From contig SZWC01001184.1 in NCBI GenBank assembly GCA_023375785.1, forward strand, positions 41,096 through 105,095: 64,000 bases of DNA. Direction: 5' to 3'. The translations under genes and the position numbers were made by a program. Within the stretch, counting starts at the first letter, position 1, and each line of letters starts with the position of its first letter. Shown here one piece after another: positions 61,166 through 64,000 of this stretch. Below the pieces are notes generated by a model. It searched no databases, was not told where the DNA came from, and was given only the letters and a program-made list of their open reading frames with translations. The DNA comes from Penium margaritaceum. Lineage: Eukaryota; Streptophyta; Zygnematophyceae; Desmidiales; Peniaceae.

Positions 61166-62754
61166 CGGGTGCAACTAGGATGCAACTAGGAGGGAACTAG
61201 GGCGCAACTAGGGTGCAACTAGGACGAAACTAGGGAACAACTAGGTCGCAACGAGGGCGCAACTAGGGCGCACCCAGGGTGCAACTAGTGCGCAACTAGG
61301 GCGCAACTAGGGCGCGACTAGGGCGCGAATAGGGCGCGACTTGGACGCAACTAGGGCGCAACTAGGGCACAAGTAGGACGCAACTAGGGCGCAACTAGGG
61401 CGCAATTAGGGCGCAACTGGGGGCAACCAGGGCGCAAATAGGGCACAACTAGGTTGCAACTAGGGCACAACTACGGCGCTTCTAGGGCGCAACTAGGGTA
61501 CAACTAGTGGACAACTAGGGCGCAACTAGGGCGCGACTAGGGCGCGATTAGGGCACGACTTGGGCGCAACTAGGGCTCAACTAGGGCGCAACTAGGACGC
61601 AACTAGGGCACAACTAGGGCGCAACTAGGGCGCAACGAGGGCACAATTAGGGCGCAACTAAGGCGCAAGTAGGGCGCAAATGGGGAACAAGTAGAATGCA
61701 ACTAGGGCGCAAGTAGGGTACAACTAGGGCGTGCCTAGTGCCCAACTGAGGTGCAACTAGGGCGCAACTAGGGCGCAACTAAGACGCAACTAGGGTGAAA
61801 GTTGGGCACAACTAGGGCGCAAGTAGGGCGCAAGTAGAGTGCAACCAGGGCACAAGTAAGGCCCAACAAGGGCGCAACTAGTGCGCAACTAGGGCGCAAC
61901 TAGGGCGCAACTAGGACGCAACTAGGACGCAAGTAGGGCGCAACTAGGGCGCAACTAGAGCGCAGCTAGGGAGTAACTAGGGCGCAACTAGGACAGAACT
62001 AGGGTGCAACTTGAGCGCAACTATGACGCAACTAGGGCGCAACAATGGGGCAACGAGGGCGTAAATAGGGCGCAACGAGGACGCAATGAGGGTGCAACTA
62101 GGGCGCAACTAGGGCGCAACTAGGATGCAACTAGGGTGCAACTAGGGCGCAACTAGGGAGCAACTAGGGCGCAACTAGAGCACAACTTGGGCACAACTAG
62201 GATGCAACTAGGTCGCAACTAGGGCGCAACTAGGGCGCAACTAGGGCCCAAATAGGGAGCAACAGGGGCGCAACCGGGGCACAACTAGGGCGTAACTAGG
62301 GCGCAACTAGTACCCAACTAGGGCGCAACTAGGGCACAACTAGGGTGTAACTAGTGTGCAAGTTGGGCGCAACTAAGGTGCAACTAAGGCGCAACAAGGC
62401 CGCAAGTAGGGCACAAGTAGGACACAACTAGAGCGCAACTAGGACATAACTAATGCGTATCTAGTTCCCAACTAAGGCACTAGGGTGCCAGTAGGGCGCA
62501 AGTAGGTTGCAACTTGTGTGCAACCAGAGCGCAACTAGGGCACAACTAGGGCGCAACTAGGGCGCAAGTAGGGCGCAACTAGGGCACAACTAATGCACAA
62601 CAAGGACGCAACTAGAGCGTAACTAGGTGCAACTAGGGCGCAACTAGGGCACAACTAGGGCGCAACTAGGGCGCAACTAGGGCGCAACTAGGGCGCAACT
62701 AGGGCGCAACTAGGGCGCAAATAGGGCGTAACTAGGGCGCAACTAGGGCGCAAC

Positions 62755-63137
62755 TAGAGCGCAACTATGGCGCAACTAGGGCGTAATTAGGGCGCAATTA
62801 GGGCACAACTGGGGGCAACTAGGGCGCAACTAGGGCGGAACTAGGGCGCAACTAGGGCGGAACTAGGGCGCAACTAGGGCGGAACTAGGGCGCAACTAGG
62901 GCGGAACTAGGGCGCAACTAGGGCGGAACTAGGGCGCAACTAGGGCGGAACTAGGGCGCAACTAGGGCGGAACTAGGGCGCAACTAGGGCGGAACTAGGG
63001 CGCAACTAGGGCGGAACTAGGGCGCAACTAGGGCGGAACTAGGGCGCAACTAGGGCGCAACTAGAGCGCAACTATGGCGCAACTAGGGCGTAATTAGGGC
63101 GCAATTAGGGCACAACTGGGGGCAACTAGGGCGCAAC
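62755..63137 (+). repeat. Homogenised 22-bp dimer block with duplicated flanks
   Basis: From about 62,822 to 63,050 the units alternate strictly between GCGCAACTAGG and GCGGAACTAGG, giving about ten near-perfect 22-bp dimers, unlike the degenerate array around them. The same roughly 80-bp flank ('agagcgcaactatggcgcaa', 'gcgtaattagggcgcaatta', 'gcacaactgggggcaacta') lies on both sides, at 62,755-62,830 and 63,060-63,137. Confidence 0.9.
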
Positions 63138-63319
63138 TAGGGCGCAACTAGGACGCAACTAGGGTGCAATAAGGGCGCAACGAGGGCGCAACTAGGGCGG
63201 AACTAGGGCGCAACTAGGGTGTAACTAGGGCGCAACTAGGGCGCAACTAGGGCGCAACTAGGGTGCAACTGTTCTGCAAGTTGGGCGCAACTAGGGCGCA
63301 ACTTAGGCGCAACTAGGGC

Positions 63320-63542
63320 GTAAGTAAGACGCAACTAAGGACGCAATGAGGGGACAACTAGGGCGTAGCTAGTGCCCAACTGAGGCGTTACTAGGGTGCA
63401 CGTAGGCGCCAGTAGAGCGCAAGTAGGACGCAACTAGTGCACAACTAGGGCGCAACTAGGACGCAACTAGGGCGCAACTAGTGCGTAACTAGGGTGCAAC
63501 TAGGGTGCAAGAAGGGCGCAACTAGGCCACAACTTGGGCACC
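63320..63542 (+). repeat. Large-scale repeat block, instance 4
   Basis: The ordered variants are 'aagacgcaactaaggacgca', 'gggacaactagggcgtagct', 'gtaggcgccagtagagc' and 'gcacccggacgcaac'. The offset from instance 3 is about 2,375 bp at both landmarks. Confidence 0.8.
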
Positions 63543-64000
63543 CGGACGCAACTAGGGCGCAACTAGGGGGAAACTAGGGTGCAGCTAGGGCGCAACTAGG
63601 ACGCAACTAGGGCACAACTAGGGTGCAACTAGGGCGTAAGTAGGGCGCAACTAGGGTGCAACTAGTGCGGAACTATGGCGCAACTAGGACGCGACTAGGG
63701 CGCGACTAGGGCGCGACTAGGGCGCGACTTGGGCACAACTAGGGCGCAACTAGGACACAACTAGGGCGCAACTAGGGTACAACTAGGGCGCAATTAGGGC
63801 GCAACTGGGGCCAACTAGGGCGCAAATCGGGCGCAACTAGGTTGTAACTAGGGCACAACTAGGGCGCAACTAGGGCCCAACTACGGCGCATATAGGGTGC
63901 AACTAGTGCGCAACGAGGGCGCAACTAGGGCCCGACTAGGGCGCGACAAGGGCGCGACTTGCGCGCAACTAGGGCACAACTAGGTTGCAAAGAGGACGCA

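Larger units (their letters stand above)
54364..64000 (+). repeat. 11-bp minisatellite array, block 2 (open at window end)
   Basis: Over 9.6 kb of the 11-bp unit, mostly GCGCAACTAGG, with frequent variants (GTGCAAC, GCACAAC, GACGCAAC, GCGCGACT, GCAATTAGG, CAACGAGG) and occasional 10-bp units such as 'caactgggg'. A marker variant GTAGCTAGTGCCCAACT appears about seventeen times in this block, near 54,426, 54,811, 55,587, 56,248, 56,697, 57,248, 57,631, 58,257, 58,475, 59,036, 60,095, 60,393, 60,535, 60,988, 61,730, 62,455 and 63,363. Strand bias is constant (G-rich on plus). No gene is seen anywhere inside. Confidence 0.96.

Noticed and set aside
54364-64000. Telomeric or interstitial telomeric repeat
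   Set aside because: The CTAGGG core recalls plant TTTAGGG, but the unit is 11 bp with a GCGCAA part and no TTTAGGG run was seen.

Overview
This window contains no convincing intact protein-coding gene. It is almost entirely tandem-repeat DNA from a eukaryotic nuclear chromosome. It has three parts: a satellite with higher-order structure (1-50,478), a 2-kb non-tandem island carrying a retrotransposon fossil (50,479-52,486), and a degenerate 11-bp minisatellite field (52,487-64,000) broken once by a 750-bp island (53,613-54,363). A land plant is the best guess. The main reason is a 12-base primer-binding site complementary to the 3' end of plant initiator tRNA-Met, next to an LTR-like sequence; the satellite unit size also fits. 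No unique gene is present to settle the taxon.

The satellite has a monomer of about 191 bp. Six diverged monomer types (called A-F here) follow one another in fixed order, giving a higher-order repeat (HOR) of about 1,145 bp. I counted about 43 HOR copies, all in the same orientation. Nearly every departure from 1,145 bp can be explained: monomer-sized deletions (near 305, 14,115 and 45,215), monomer-sized tandem duplications (36.2-36.6 kb and 39.76-40.14 kb), two probable assembly seams (a 151-N gap at 21,122-21,272 and a single N at 47,469, each flanked by a direct repeat of 255-303 bp), and three composite units (15.66-16.81, 24.62-25.79 and 36.93-38.05 kb).

Each composite unit carries the same non-satellite insert of about 0.5 kb. 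Its right part has a tRNA-like head with Pol III A-box and B-box-like sequences and so looks like a tRNA-derived SINE. All three inserts share the same junctions and the same atypical flanking monomers. This suggests one insertion that was then copied around the array with its host unit.

The satellite stops mid-monomer at 50,478. Beyond it, on the minus strand, lie a partial retrotransposon leader/gag-like region, a primer-binding site and LTR-like sequence. A GC-rich unrecognised stretch follows. From 52,487 an 11-bp unit close to GCGCAACTAGG (or GCGCAAGTAGG) runs to the window end. It has its own irregular large-scale structure: a marker variant recurs about twenty times, and longer blocks are repeated 1.95-4.2 kb apart. 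The layout fits a centromeric or pericentromeric satellite edge, but that location is inference.
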